From positions 1 to 64,000 of the forward strand of contig NW_019174062.1 in NCBI RefSeq assembly GCF_001642475.1: a stretch of DNA of 64,000 bases, given 5' to 3'. Below, one piece after another: positions 54,078 to 64,000 of this stretch. This DNA comes from Fonsecaea monophora. Taxonomy: Eukaryota; Ascomycota; Eurotiomycetes; Chaetothyriales; Herpotrichiellaceae. The notes beneath the pieces were generated by a model. It made no database searches. It was given only the letters and a program-made list of their open reading frames with translations, and was not told the origin of the DNA. Made by a program: the position numbers and the translations under genes. How positions within the stretch are numbered: position 1 is the first letter of the stretch; each line of letters opens with the position of its first letter.

Positions 54078-55145
54078 ATGCTCGGTAAAGTAATTCTCGA
54101 AGAAGCATTCGCTCTGCCCCGGTTTGCGGAGAGAACGAGATGGTGGGCATCGATGTTCGCCGTAAATCCAGACAAGCATGCTCGGGAGATGACCGACATC
54201 AACGACATCCGGATCCAATACATGGACAAATATGGCGTGGGATACCAGATTCTCTCGTACACGGCTCCTGGAGTCCAGGACGTTTTCGACCGGAAGGAAG
54301 CAGAAGCGCTGGCGACCGAGATTAATGACTACCTCGCATCGACAATTAAGGCTCACCCAGACAGGTTTGGGGCGTTTGCGTTTGTCTATCCTCTCGTTGT
54401 GCACGAGCCGATGCTAACTCACCTCCCTAGATCACTGTCAATGCATGATCCAAAACAGGCAGCAGAAGAGCTTCGACGTTGTGTCACTCAGTATGGATTC
54501 AAGGGGGCACTAGTAAACGACACTCAACGCACAGGCCCTGACGGAGACGACATGATCTTTTACGACTCGGCGGATTGGGATGTATTCTGGTCGACGGTGA
54601 CTGAACTGGATGTTCCGTTTTACCTGCACCCTCGCAATCCCACCGGAACCATGTATGAGAAGCTCTGGGCAGCCAGGAAATGGCTTGTCGGACCTCCTCT
54701 CAGTTTTGCTCAGGGAGTCAGTCTTCACCTCCTGGGGATGGTGACGAACGGTATCTTCGACCGACATCCCAAGCTCCAGGTAGTCATTGGGCACCTGGGC
54801 GAGCACCTTCCATTCGACCTCTGGCGTATCAACCATTGGTTTGAAGATATCAAGAAGCCTCTGGGCCTGAAGGAGACGTGTAAGAAGACGATCCGCGAAT
54901 ATTTTGCCCAGAATATTTGGATCACCACCAGCGGTCACTTCTCGACACCGACGCTTCACTTCTGTCTGAACGAGGTTGGCGCTGATCGCATCCTATTTTC
55001 GGTCGACTATCCTTTTGAGAAGTTTGAGGATGCGTGCGAGTGGTACGACAATGCTGAGATCAATGAGGTGGACAGGAGGAAGATTGGCAAGGACAATGCG
55101 AGGAAGTTGTTCAAGTTGCCAGATTTCAAGGACTGTGATGTGTGA
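54078..55145 (+). CDS. 2,3-Dihydroxybenzoate decarboxylase (amidohydrolase_2/ACMSD family)
   Basis: The N-terminus MLGKVILEEAFALPRFAERT and the motifs YGFKGALVNDTQR, FYLHPRNPTGTMYEKLW, VIGHLGEHLPFDLWRINHWF and DRILFSVDYPFE are near-diagnostic for fungal 2,3-dihydroxybenzoate decarboxylase. It converts 2,3-dihydroxybenzoate to catechol and CO2 without oxygen. Metal ligands Glu8, His near 168 and Asp near 293 are present. The 51-nt segment 54380-54430 is stop-free, but has GTTTGT...CTAAC...CCTAG structure, and removing it restores GAFASLSMHDPKQAAEELRR and the family length of 338 residues. It lies between its presumed supplier, the FAD hydroxylase, and regulator TF4. Confidence 0.96.
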   Translation: MLGKVILEEAFALPRFAERTRWWASMFAVNPDKHAREMTDINDIRIQYMDKYGVGYQILSYTAPGVQDVFDRKEAEALATEINDYLASTIKAHPDRFGAFAFVYPLVVHEPMLTHLPRSLSMHDPKQAAEELRRCVTQYGFKGALVNDTQRTGPDGDDMIFYDSADWDVFWSTVTELDVPFYLHPRNPTGTMYEKLWAARKWLVGPPLSFAQGVSLHLLGMVTNGIFDRHPKLQVVIGHLGEHLPFDLWRINHWFEDIKKPLGLKETCKKTIREYFAQNIWITTSGHFSTPTLHFCLNEVGADRILFSVDYPFEKFEDACEWYDNAEINEVDRRKIGKDNARKLFKLPDFKDCDV

Positions 55146-55464
55146 TGTCGCACCTCCGCATGGTATGGGGCGCAGTCTGGTGGATCCGACCTACGTAGCT
55201 ATCCCTCAGGCCTCGAGTCCCGTAGCTCTTAACTACGATAGGCGACTAGGGTCTTGCTCTGGGCAGTCTCCACCCCCACAGTAGCCTTATCATGCCCATT
55301 CTTTAACTAGAACCACTTCTGTGGAGCCCTCGTCGCTCGCCTAGACTGCTGGTCGGCTTGCTTATCTAGGTCAACTCCACTACAATAATGACTCCCTCGT
55401 CCTAATCTACAAATCCCAATATCGACGTTCTTGTTCCGCGCTCATAGCTACAACATGAACACAG
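55146..55464. other. Intergenic between decarboxylase and TF4
   Basis: 319 bp of 3' flank and TF4 promoter; nothing else recognised. Confidence 0.5.
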
Positions 55465-57809
55465 ATGCCTCGCCCCAAGGTTCGTCCCGAAGATCGACAG
55501 CGGTCTGCCAAAGCATGTCTGCCTTGTAAGGCCTCAAAGAAACGCTGTAACGCTCAACAACCATGCTCCAACTGTGTCAGACGAAGAACGCCGTCGTCCT
55601 GTCGTTATATCGAGCCCGGTCATGCCAGACATCTGGTGCCGCAGAGTCGGGATACTCAGCCGCAGGTTCTTAGGAGACCAGGAGATGAGTCCAGCCGGGT
55701 TGTGGGCGCGTCGCGCTATGGCAATTCAACAGTCAGCGAGGTGTCGACACAAATCCCCGGTGCCACCAATTCAGCTTCGCCCGCGGTGTCGGCATTAACT
55801 CCCCAGAAACTCACGGGAGGCCGTATGCTGCTGAATTCCAGAGGAGATAAAGGTACAGGTTCACGTTTCTTGTCACTGGGAGAGTTCCAAGCACTGAAAC
55901 GCACGCGGTCTAGTCTACATCGGAGGGTTCGCCTCGCTATCATTTCTACAATTCCTTCGACGGACGATCAGGCAGCAGATGGGGCCCTCCCTATTTACCG
56001 AGAACACCCGCCGCCACGTAATGCTCGAAGCCACCAGTCTCGAGGATACAAATCACAACTTTATCGAAGATGTGGACCAGAAACGATCCATGATCGATGT
56101 CTACTTTGCCGCTGTAAGTTGCCCCCGGGTGAGTTGCAAAGGAGATCACTCACAGTAACAGACAAACGGCATTGTGGACCTATTTTCTCGGGAAGAGGTT
56201 GAAGTATATTTGACAATCGTGAACACCCCAAACATTGAGAAGCGCGAGTATATGACGGCTGCACTCGACCTCATCGTTGCTATTGGGGCGCAATGCCGGG
56301 CGGCAGATCAATCCGACCGCCAATATGCCGTCAGACTATTTTCCAGAGCCCAGAAAATGGCTCTCGCCAGCGGACTCGAGGACCCTTGTCTTGACATGGT
56401 CCGTTGCTTCCTGCTCATGACCTTCTACATGTTGGGCGCCTGTCGAAGAAACGCTGCATTCATGTACATGGGAATTGCCAGTCAAGCCGCCTCTGCGCTC
56501 GGTCTCCATGTCACCGAGCAATATCGCCACTTCAATGTTTCAGACCAAAACGTGCGGTAAGTTAGCATTTTCTACTCTTGATCCTTTGACTGGCTAACTC
56601 AGGTAGGCTTCGCACCCTAAAAACCCTTCGAGTCTTGGATGTGATGTATTGTTCGATCCTCGGGAGACCTTATTCGACGGGGGCAATCAGGACCGACCGT
56701 GTCGCACTGAACAATATGGACATCCGCACGAGCAGTCCCCGCGAAGTCACATTGAATGCAAGTTTCCGAGTCTGCACAATCATCGCAGACATTACACAGC
56801 GCCTTGACTGTGACGGATCTATTAGTCTGGGTGCCGCCCAAGAGTTCCTCAAACGCCTTCAAGAATGGAGCCTCAGTCTCCCCGATGATATGCGACAGTT
56901 TAAGAAGCCAATTGCCCAGCCCTTGACGCTGCCTGAGCAGGAGCAAATGATCGGAAACATCCATGTCTCTTGCGTCTATTATTTTGCGGTGATGCTCGTC
57001 ACCCGACCCTTCCTAATCTCACATCTGATGCATCAAATGACTGGGATCGCTGGCGAAGGCTCTGACACAATGGCGATATCCGGAACGCAGGCGGACGTGG
57101 TTGATGTGGCCCAGGCCTGCATTGACGCGGCGATGCTGATGGCCAACGTCTGCTATGAAGCCCTGCAATCTAATATCCTACTCAAGCAGATGTGCATAAT
57201 GAAGTAAGAAGCTGGTTCCGGGTTTCTGGGCGTGATTTGTGCTGACTTTCTAGGGCATGGGTCTTCGCCGCCGGTCTGGTTCTAGGATTCTCCATGTTCG
57301 CTTTGAGCGAATCGCGGTTCGACATGGACGACTCGTTCAACAACGCACGCGAGGTCCTCCGGAATCTGTCCCTTCAAAGCCCCCAGGCGGAACATTACTA
57401 TGAGATCCTCAGCGGCTTCGCTGATGTCATCTTACGACATCGCCAACATCTCTCCCGCGAAAAGCGCCGGTTCAAGAACAAATATGTCGACCAGATCCTA
57501 ACTTTGGATGTTAGTCCGAGTGCCGCCGGGTCGCAGTCGACCTCCTCTCCACGAACGCCACTGTCCACCGAACGCAACCTTGGAGTGGTAGACTCTGCGG
57601 TAGCAGGTGGAAGTATAATAGGAGGAGATGATGGCGGTCTCGGGAGTGAGTTTGATCCGAATGAGCAGCTGCAAATGACCGATTACAGCCAATGGCCACT
57701 GGAAAACGGCGGTGGCTTCGACTTTGGCATGTTTGGCTGGGACAACTTTGCAATGCAAATCTCCGAGAACTTCTCCCTTGACAACGAGGCAGCCTGGGGC
57801 GTCACTTGA
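55465..57809 (+). CDS. Zn2Cys6 transcription factor (TF4), aromatic-module regulator candidate
   Basis: Five exons (55465-55852, 55914-56113, 56162-56556, 56607-57203, 57254-57809) give 711 residues. The zinc cluster is ACLPCKASKKRCNAQQPCSN, then CVRRRTPSSCRY. Splicing restores the middle homology entry VYIGGFASLSFLQFLRR and then VYFAATNGIVDLFSREEVEV. The regulatory domain has ASALGLHVTEQYR, RTLKTLRVLDVMYCSILGRP and VYYFAVMLVTRPFLI, typical of Fungal_trans regulators. The C-terminus is acidic and aromatic (GGGFDFGMFGWDNFAMQI), a likely activation tail. It follows the decarboxylase directly on the same strand, so it is the natural candidate to control the hydroxylase-decarboxylase pair in response to an aromatic acid. 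Confidence 0.92.
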
Positions 57810-58890
57810 GGGACTGAGACCAACGGACGCTATTTTCCTTCCTGAAAGCTTTCGATAGACGCTGGTCACTCTCTCCAGGCATGAGCGCGACCTTCGTCGT
57901 TCTCGAGAGAGCTTCGTTCTATTACATCATCACTGACAGAGTGCTCAAATCTGAATTCAGCGGCCACCATGACCCCTGCTATGAGCCAGTCCACTACATG
58001 AGGTGGTTTCGAAGGCTGGCGTGGCGAAATGGTGGCAGACCAGAGGCACTTGCTCAAATGCAAGGAACAAAAAGCCTCCCTGGCGCGGCTATGACACTCC
58101 CGGTATGGACTTGTAAAGCCTCCTCGCACCAATACTCCGTTATGGCGTTGTGCGAGACCAAAGACTTGCGTGCATCGAGTATGAGACTGGACATTATATA
58201 CGCCTGCGCGATGGGCTTGACCTTGAGCAGCCTGGTTGCAGCTACCTCATCTACAAATATATTCCAGCCTGGGATGGTGATCAGCCCAAGCGAACCGCAG
58301 TGAGGGGAACACAATCAACACCAGGGCTGAAAACAAATGTATGAGAAACGTGGGGGTTGGCATGCAAAGGGTAATCGCAGCATTGCTATCATATACTCCA
58401 GGTGCGTGATTGACAGGACGACACATGCATTGGTTGGTGCGCATGTGCAAGTACCAGTACAGCAGGCGGAGAGAGGCATGAGAGGCCAGCTGGCTCTCAG
58501 GAACTAATACCCACACTTACTCATCGACTGTGTTAGTTAAGCGGCACGATGCCTAAACTGGAACAAGGTGTCCTTATGAATGATGAACCGCGGCCACAGC
58601 CGGTGCCATTCACAGTGCCAATGGCGGGGCATGGCGGCATGGCTGTCCCGCCACTACGACTCAAGTCGCGTCCCATTGAAAGGCTCTTTCCCCCCTGCGC
58701 CATCGCGGTTGCGGCATCGTAGCAGGCCATAAAAAAGTTGAATGAAGTTACGGTGAAACTGTCCTCTACTCACTTGAAGGTGAAGCTGTCCTTTTCTCTT
58801 CCCTGACACTGTGTTGTTACTAGGGTATAAATACCTCCCATCTCGACTGTCAATCACTGTCCTCTTCATCGACTCTTCACCGCCGCAACC
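57810..58890. other. Intergenic before phosphomannomutase
   Basis: About 1.1 kb. A 140-codon open frame at 57881-58303 lacks homology-like features. TATAAATA at 58826-58833 is the likely phosphomannomutase TATA box. Confidence 0.5.
58826..58833 (+). promoter_or_regulatory. TATA box of phosphomannomutase
   Basis: TATAAATA ends 57 bp before the ATG at 58891. Confidence 0.55.
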
Positions 58891-59810
58891 ATGGCTGAAC
58901 TGTACCCCGACCTCAAGGACCGTCCTATCAAGGAGACTATCTGCCTGTTTGATGTTGATGGAACTCTCACACCTGCAAGACAGTCTGCTTCAGCTGAGAT
59001 GCTGAAGACCTTGTCCAACCTCAGACACAAATGCGCCATTGGCTTTGTACGTGAGCCCATTGACCAAGAGAGTACTGCCAATGGGACTGACCTTCGACTA
59101 GGTTGGAGGCTCTGACCTTGCCAAACAACAAGAACAATTGGGCACCCCTTCTCTTCCTGTCACCACTCTTTTCGACTTCTGCTTCGCCGAGAATGGTCTC
59201 ACAGCCTACCGTCTGGGCAAGCCGATGCCCTCCAACTCCTTCATCCAGTGGCTTGGGGAAGAGAAATACCAGAAGCTGGCCAAGTTCTGTTTGAGATACA
59301 TTTCCGAGCTTGAAGGTCTTCCTCGCATGCGTGGAACGTTCATCGAATTCCGAAACGGCATGATCAACGTCAGCCCGGTTGGTCGTAATGCCAGCAAAGC
59401 AGAAAGAGACGAGTTTGAGGCCTGGGACAAAAAGAACGACTGCAGACCGAAGATGATTGAGGCTATTCAGAAGGAATTTCCCGACTTGGGACTGACGTAC
59501 GGGCACTCCAAGGACAGCGCTCGTTCACTTGAAGCTGACACACTCCAGGTACTCGATTGGCGGACAAATCTCGTTCGACGTATTCCCCACGGGATGGGAC
59601 AAGACATATTGCTTGCAGCACATTGAAGCCGAGGCAGATCCTAGCAAGGGCTTGTCTGGAATCAAATACAAGAATATCCATTTCTTTGGCGACAAGGCGT
59701 TCAAGGGGGGCAATGATTGGGAAATCTATAGTGACCCTCGGACCATTGGTCACGCAGTCAAGGGGCCCGAGGATACTATGGCCCAGCTCAAGGAGCTCTT
59801 TGACGTCTGA
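58891..59810 (+). CDS. sec53: Phosphomannomutase
   Basis: Three exons (58891-59046, 59102-59496, 59549-59810) give 270 residues, the size of eukaryotic PMM. It is a HAD phosphatase-fold mutase with nucleophile motif FDVDGTLT (Asp near 21) and VGGSDLAKQQEQLG across the first junction. MRGTFIEFRNGMINVSPVGR binds the substrate, and HFFGDKAFKGGNDWEIY is the metal-binding acidic loop. It interconverts mannose 6-phosphate and mannose 1-phosphate for GDP-mannose, used in N-glycosylation, GPI anchors and cell-wall mannan. It is a cytosolic housekeeping enzyme, not obviously related to the neighbouring catabolic genes. The second intron splits Thr-Tyr in GLT-YSIGGQISFDVF. Confidence 0.97.
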
Positions 59811-61112
59811 CTTGCAGCTCGCCTCTGAGCGACGGAGACGAGATCATACATTTCCTTCAGAGGTAGGAAGCGGATACTGAGAGCCTTTCGGGTTAGACGG
59901 ATATGACGGGTCGGAAAATTGATTGAAAGCTTCAGACGTTAGAGCCATAGAGATGGTATGAGCCAGCGGACGGCTTGATATGAGCGAACGAATTAAGATG
60001 TATTTCCAATAAAATTGACATGCATTCGCAGTCCATTTCGTGGTACCAACTATGTCGAGCAAGTGCTTCCCTACAAATGTCTTTTGAATCATGTGAGAGC
60101 CGAGACTTGAGGAGTGATTATGTGCGTAAGGGAGTGTCCACCAGAAGTCAGCCGTGTCGTCCTTGTGCACATATTAGGCTATTCAATCAGACCCAACCGA
60201 CCCCAAACCACTCAAGGCTCATTATTTTTCCCCATGAGAATGAATTGGTAAGTACTGGGTCCAGCCACAGGTGCGTCAGGGGTCGAGAGAGGCGAGATGT
60301 AGGTGATTGATTCAATACAAGGGCAAATGTAACGGGTATTTTGTAGAGGGACACACTGGACCGCCCGACACGATTGATATGGCAGAGAAAAACAAAAGGA
60401 AAGCTGTAGCTGTGATATAGCGCCGTCAAATTGTCACTATATCACGTGGTTGAATAACTGGACATGCACAACTATCCCCTTCCCAATACCCTCCAGTGCT
60501 GGCTTCTCATTACTCGTCACTCCTCCTCGTGACACCAGTACCAAGTAGATTGAGTGCTAAGGCAGCGTAGCAGTTTGAACCCGCGACATTCATCCATATC
60601 CGCGCCTGTCACAATCTCGTTTCATCGGCATCGCTCATCCCAGCTCGGTTGGGTACAGATAAGGGTGAAGTAGGAGGCTCATACTCGCTCTCAGCCAGCC
60701 ACTATCAACTGACATCTGAGACTTGAGACTCGAAATAACGAGATAGCGAGCATCCGAGTGCGCCAAGGAAAAGGCAATTCGAAAGGTCTTGCGTCAATTG
60801 TGGCTTTGCACCGCCACTATCCACCTAGCCTCCCCTCCCAAGCACGGACTTTTCTCAACCAACCAAACACACGTTTCGACGCTTTTCCCAAACATGGACG
60901 GCCAGCCAGCTAGCCACTGCAAGCACTTACTTGTAGACACGAGAGATCACGGTGCCGAGGATGTGGATGTGAAAAGAAGGATTGTATCACCGAGTTGCAT
61001 ACCATAACCGAAGACAAGACAAGACAGGACGCGTCTCGTAGGCGCTGAAACCGATGCGAGCATCAGCAAGCCTACCTATCTCCCTGGAGTACCATAAACA
61101 TACGGAACCTAA

Positions 61113-61139
61113 CCTGGTCCTGGTCCTGGTCCTGGTCCT
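61113..61139. repeat. CCTGGT microsatellite
   Basis: About four and a half perfect hexamer copies in the intergenic region. Confidence 0.8.
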
Positions 61140-62020
61140 AGACACTACGATCCTGACGCTGACGCTGATCCTAATCTTAACCCTGCTGGTCCCAGGAACC
61201 CCGGAATCCCGGAATGGGGATGAGGCACAACGTTTCATCATTTCCTTCGAGTACCTACCACCGATGAACATTAATTCGTCGTCAAGCGAAAGAATACCCT
61301 CGAGTGGAGTAGAACTATCTCTGTTCCAATTCCTCGTAGGCGAATGAGTGAGTGAGTGAGTGGGTATGCGGGCATGTGTGGCGCTGTGGCACAGAGTCTC
61401 TCCTCCTCTCTCGCTTGTGGAACTGCACACGCAAACACCCACCTGTGCCACAACCGAGGACCCTGGCCACACTACCCAAACCAGTAACAGTAGCAATGCT
61501 AGCTCCTCGTGCTCCTCCTAAGGACCAATCAACGCCCCGGATACTCGAACAGATCAACGTTGCTGGTGTCGCTTGTGTTGGGGATTGCGTGGCACAAGTG
61601 TGGCTGAACCTGAACTCTGAACCTGAAGCCAGGCCTGAACAGGCCACGATAGGCTGGCTGAACAGTACTCCCGTATAAGGTATTATACCCTTGGCGCGTG
61701 CTCAAACTGGTGCTGTCACATTTCGCCCTCGCCCTTGCCATGCAGCGTGTATGCACTTGTACAAGTGTGGATTTTTGATTTGTGAGCGCCGTGGTGCCTC
61801 AGGTCTACCAAGTATAGAGGGGGGGTTTGTTTCAAGCACCCGAATTCCGAAAAGAACCTCACGAAACCACCACTTGGGTATTTTATCCATTGAATCCCTC
61901 CCACCCTCGCTCTCTCCCACGTCCTCTCTACTACTCTCGCTTCTCCAGCTGTCTTTCCGACATTGGAAAACTGGGATCGTACATGTCTCATTGATTGACA
62001 ATTGAAATCCACCTACACAA

Positions 62021-62050
62021 CTCACTCACTCACTCACTCACCCACTCACC
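62021..62050. repeat. ACTC/CTCA microsatellite
   Basis: CTCACTCA-type tetramer run with one interruption, in the leader of the 41-codon frame that follows. Confidence 0.8.
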
Positions 62051-62088
62051 CATCCACCCGGGTAGTAACTACCAACACACCAACAAAA

Positions 62089-62214
62089 ATGCGCACCCTC
62101 CGCCGCAGCCTCAAGAAAAGCTGCATCATCCCCGAACAGCTGTACTGCGGCATCGTCCACACGGTCTGGCTGGTCTGGGAGTACAGCCAGGCCGTGAGGC
62201 GGGCGCCGCATTGA
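62089..62214 (+). CDS. Possible 41-residue micropeptide
   Basis: Starts MRTLRRSLKKSCIIPEQLYC and ends SQAVRRAPH. The start context CAACAAAAATGC is an excellent fungal initiation context, and the leader is CA/CT-rich. The frame has a strong third-position G/C bias (CGC, CTC, CAG, GTC, CTG), unlike the surrounding AT-richer DNA. An N-terminal cationic stretch is followed by a hydrophobic patch (GIVHTVWLVW). No family is recognised; transcription is unverified. Confidence 0.4.
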   Translation: MRTLRRSLKKSCIIPEQLYCGIVHTVWLVWEYSQAVRRAPH

Positions 62215-62524
62215 CATTTTTCCTCACGTTGCTCCTTGGTCCCCACTCGACGCATGGACAGGAACTAATTAAACGATATTGATGAATTCTACGAAAACAG
62301 TCGATATCATATGAGTTGATATGATATAGGGTGGCGGATTGACGATCCCTTACCACCGTGATCGATTATCAACATGACGCATGACGCATGACCAAGGGGT
62401 CGGTACGAATTGAAGATGAGCGAAATTTGGATTGGAATTGATTGGGTTGGATTGCGGTGGATTGAATGTTCAATTTGTGGAGATACATCATATCACATAT
62501 GGATATCCGGAGGAACTGGGGCTG

Positions 62525-62553
62525 GACTCGACTCGACTCGACTCAACTCGACT
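62525..62553. repeat. TCGAC pentamer microsatellite
   Basis: GACTC/TCGAC repeat with one variant unit, just downstream of the permease stop codon at 62571. Confidence 0.8.
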
Positions 62554-62570
62554 ATCGCTTCGCGCCTCCG

Positions 62571-63950
62571 CTAGAAAATCGCCCGACTCAGCCTCCTCCC
62601 CACACTCATCTTCCTCTCCCCTGCCTCATCATCGCCCGGAATATCCTCAAACTCCCTCCTCCCGGTGTCGAGGTCCATGTCCTGAACCTTGACCATGAAC
62701 GACCAGTCGCGGGTCCACAGCTTCCAAAAGGCGAACAGGGCCAGCGCGATCGGGAGCGCGATGTACCCCTCGAAAAACGTCTCGGCATCCGGGTCGCCGT
62801 GCAGCGGGAACAGATCGACGTAAAAGGTCGCGGCCATGCAGATCACCACCAGAAACACCCCGAACCACGACCCGTACACGCCCAGCTGCGACCTGAAGGG
62901 GAGGTCGTCGAGGGAGCGGCCGGCGGCTTTCCAGCCCGAGCGGAAGCGGATGTGGCTGTAGCAGATGGAGCCCCACACGAAGAACGACGACAACCCCGTC
63001 AGCGCGAGCAGCCAGTTGAACACCGTCGCGCCGGTAGCCGCCTCGTTAATGAATGCCAACAGCCCAAATGCCATCTGGATCACGACGGGCCACACGGGAC
63101 GCCCTTTCTTATCGATCCACGCCAGAAACTTGGGCGCCATGCCCCCCTGGGCCAGTGCCTGCAGGGTGCGGGTGGAGCCGTAGGTACACGAATTCGCCAC
63201 AGACATGACGGAGATGGTGATGACGGCATTAAACACCGAGGGCAGACCGTTGACTCCGGCGTACTTGATGGCAAGGACAAAGGGCGAGGCTTTGGTGTTT
63301 GCCCCCGAAGAGTTGAGCAGGTCGGGAGAGCTGTTAGGCACGATGATGCCCATGATGAGCAGCGAGACGACATAGAAGCCGGCAATGCGCCAGAAGACCT
63401 GTTTGGTGGCCTTTGGCAGTGATTTCCTGGGGTTGGCGGCCTCGGCAGCGGCCAGACCGACTAGTTCAGTCCCTCCAAATGCAAAAGCAGCAGTCACAAA
63501 GACGGAGCAAAAACCCTTGAAACCTATACAGTATATTAATATCCTAATTGCATGTTAATATTACAAGACACCTTTTCTTACCGTTGCGGAAAGCCTTGTT
63601 GCCATTTTCGGCGTCATCCCAATATCTGAAGCCAATGTATCCACGGTCATCGCCGGGGATACCGCCACAGTCGACGATGATGCCGAAGATGATGAAGCCG
63701 AGCACGGCGACAATCTTGATGATACCAAGGACAAATTCGACTGGGTCTTTGGGTCAGCCATGTGTCTCACTTCTCAGCCCGCCGATGAATCCTGACCTTC
63801 TCCGTAGCCCTTGACGCCAAAGAACTGGACGACAATGAGGGTTGTGAGAAACACGGCAATCCAAATGCCAATGTTGTAGTGATGCCAGTAGTCAATTGTG
63901 ATGCCTGCAGCGGTGATCTCGAACGGAAGCGTGACCAGCCAACCGATAGC
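62571..63950 (-). CDS. Amino-acid permease (APC superfamily), 5' partial
   Basis: Three visible exons (63950-63797, 63740-63582, 63523-62571) on the minus strand; the N-terminal part lies beyond the right edge, behind an intron beginning at 63951. The product carries about eight of the twelve membrane segments, including AIGWLVTLPFEITAAGITI, FGGTELVGLAAAEAANPRKS and MSVANSCTYGSTRTLQALA. These are hallmarks of the fungal YAT/GAP-type amino-acid permeases. GTELVGL with AAEAANP marks the substrate-gating region. A hydrophilic acidic tail (FEDIPGDDEAGERKMS) follows the last helix and may carry ubiquitin-dependent endocytosis control. It imports amino acids with protons at the plasma membrane; specificity is not readable. 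Confidence 0.95.
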
Positions 63951-64000
63951 CTATTTATCGATTAGCTTGAGAAGAATTCCAGATACTGGGGCTGGCACAG

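Larger units (their letters stand above)
59811..62088. other. Microsatellite-rich intergenic region
   Basis: About 2.3 kb with no convincing gene. Repeats include (CCTGGT)n at 61113-61139, (GAGT)n at 61344-61362 and (ACTC)n at 62021-62050. Confidence 0.55.

Noticed and set aside
57881..58303. 140-codon plus-strand frame after TF4
   Set aside because: No family features, unusual composition, no intron or promoter support; left as intergenic.
62466..63422. 318-codon plus-strand frame opposite the amino-acid permease
   Set aside because: Low-complexity charged translation antisense to a clear membrane protein; no start context or family motif.
1..64000. Polyketide synthase, NRPS or terpene synthase core of a biosynthetic cluster
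   Set aside because: None of the signature genes is present; the P450, transporter and regulators fit catabolism better.
1..64000. Transposons, CRISPR arrays, tRNA or rRNA genes
   Set aside because: No transposase, long terminal repeats, spaced repeats or recognisable RNA gene was found by eye; a tRNA scan was not possible.

Overview
The window is nuclear DNA of a filamentous ascomycete (Pezizomycotina). Genes have many short introns (about 50-100 nt) with GT/GC donors and CTAAC-like branch sites. There are four Zn2Cys6 transcription factors, fungal-type MFS, SSS and amino-acid permeases, and no bacterial operon signals. The gene mix resembles catabolically versatile Eurotiomycetes such as black yeasts, but that placement is an inference. 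Exon structures were built by hand from splice sites. For nearly all complete genes the exon lengths sum to a multiple of three.

Region 1 (1-36.3 kb) looks like a catabolic cluster. In order it holds an acetoacetyl-CoA synthetase (5' end outside the window, C-terminal SKL), an NTF2/SnoaL-like protein, a Zn2Cys6 regulator, a vicinal-oxygen-chelate (glyoxalase/extradiol-like) enzyme divergent from a cytochrome P450, and a first acyl-CoA ligase. Then come an MFS sugar-porter-type transporter, a second Zn2Cys6 regulator, a type I Baeyer-Villiger monooxygenase, a second acyl-CoA ligase (C-terminal AKL), a class III CoA-transferase, an AtuA-like protein, an HSL-type alpha/beta hydrolase, a small orphan protein, an SDR, and a divergent metallo-beta-lactamase-fold hydrolase. 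These suggest hydroxylation or epoxidation, oxidation to a ketone, Baeyer-Villiger lactonisation, lactone opening, CoA activation, chain degradation partly in peroxisomes, and recovery of acetoacetate. A cyclic terpenoid or other alicyclic substrate would fit. No gene alone proves the substrate.

Region 2 (36.3-45 kb) has a DHA-type MFS exporter with an apparent frameshift near its C-terminus, a long gene-poor stretch with a possible 35-residue membrane micropeptide, and a third Zn2Cys6/Fungal_trans_2 regulator. Region 3 (45-51.3 kb) pairs an acetamidase-type amidase with a divergent DUR3-type urea transporter. Their shared 1.3 kb upstream region carries several HGATAR motifs, as expected for nitrogen-source genes.

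Region 4 (51.8-57.8 kb) is a compact aromatic-acid module: a salicylate-hydroxylase-type FAD monooxygenase divergent from a 2,3-dihydroxybenzoate decarboxylase, followed by a fourth Zn2Cys6 regulator. Region 5 (58.9-64 kb) returns to general functions: phosphomannomutase, a microsatellite-rich intergenic stretch with a possible 41-residue micropeptide, and an amino-acid permease that runs off the right edge.
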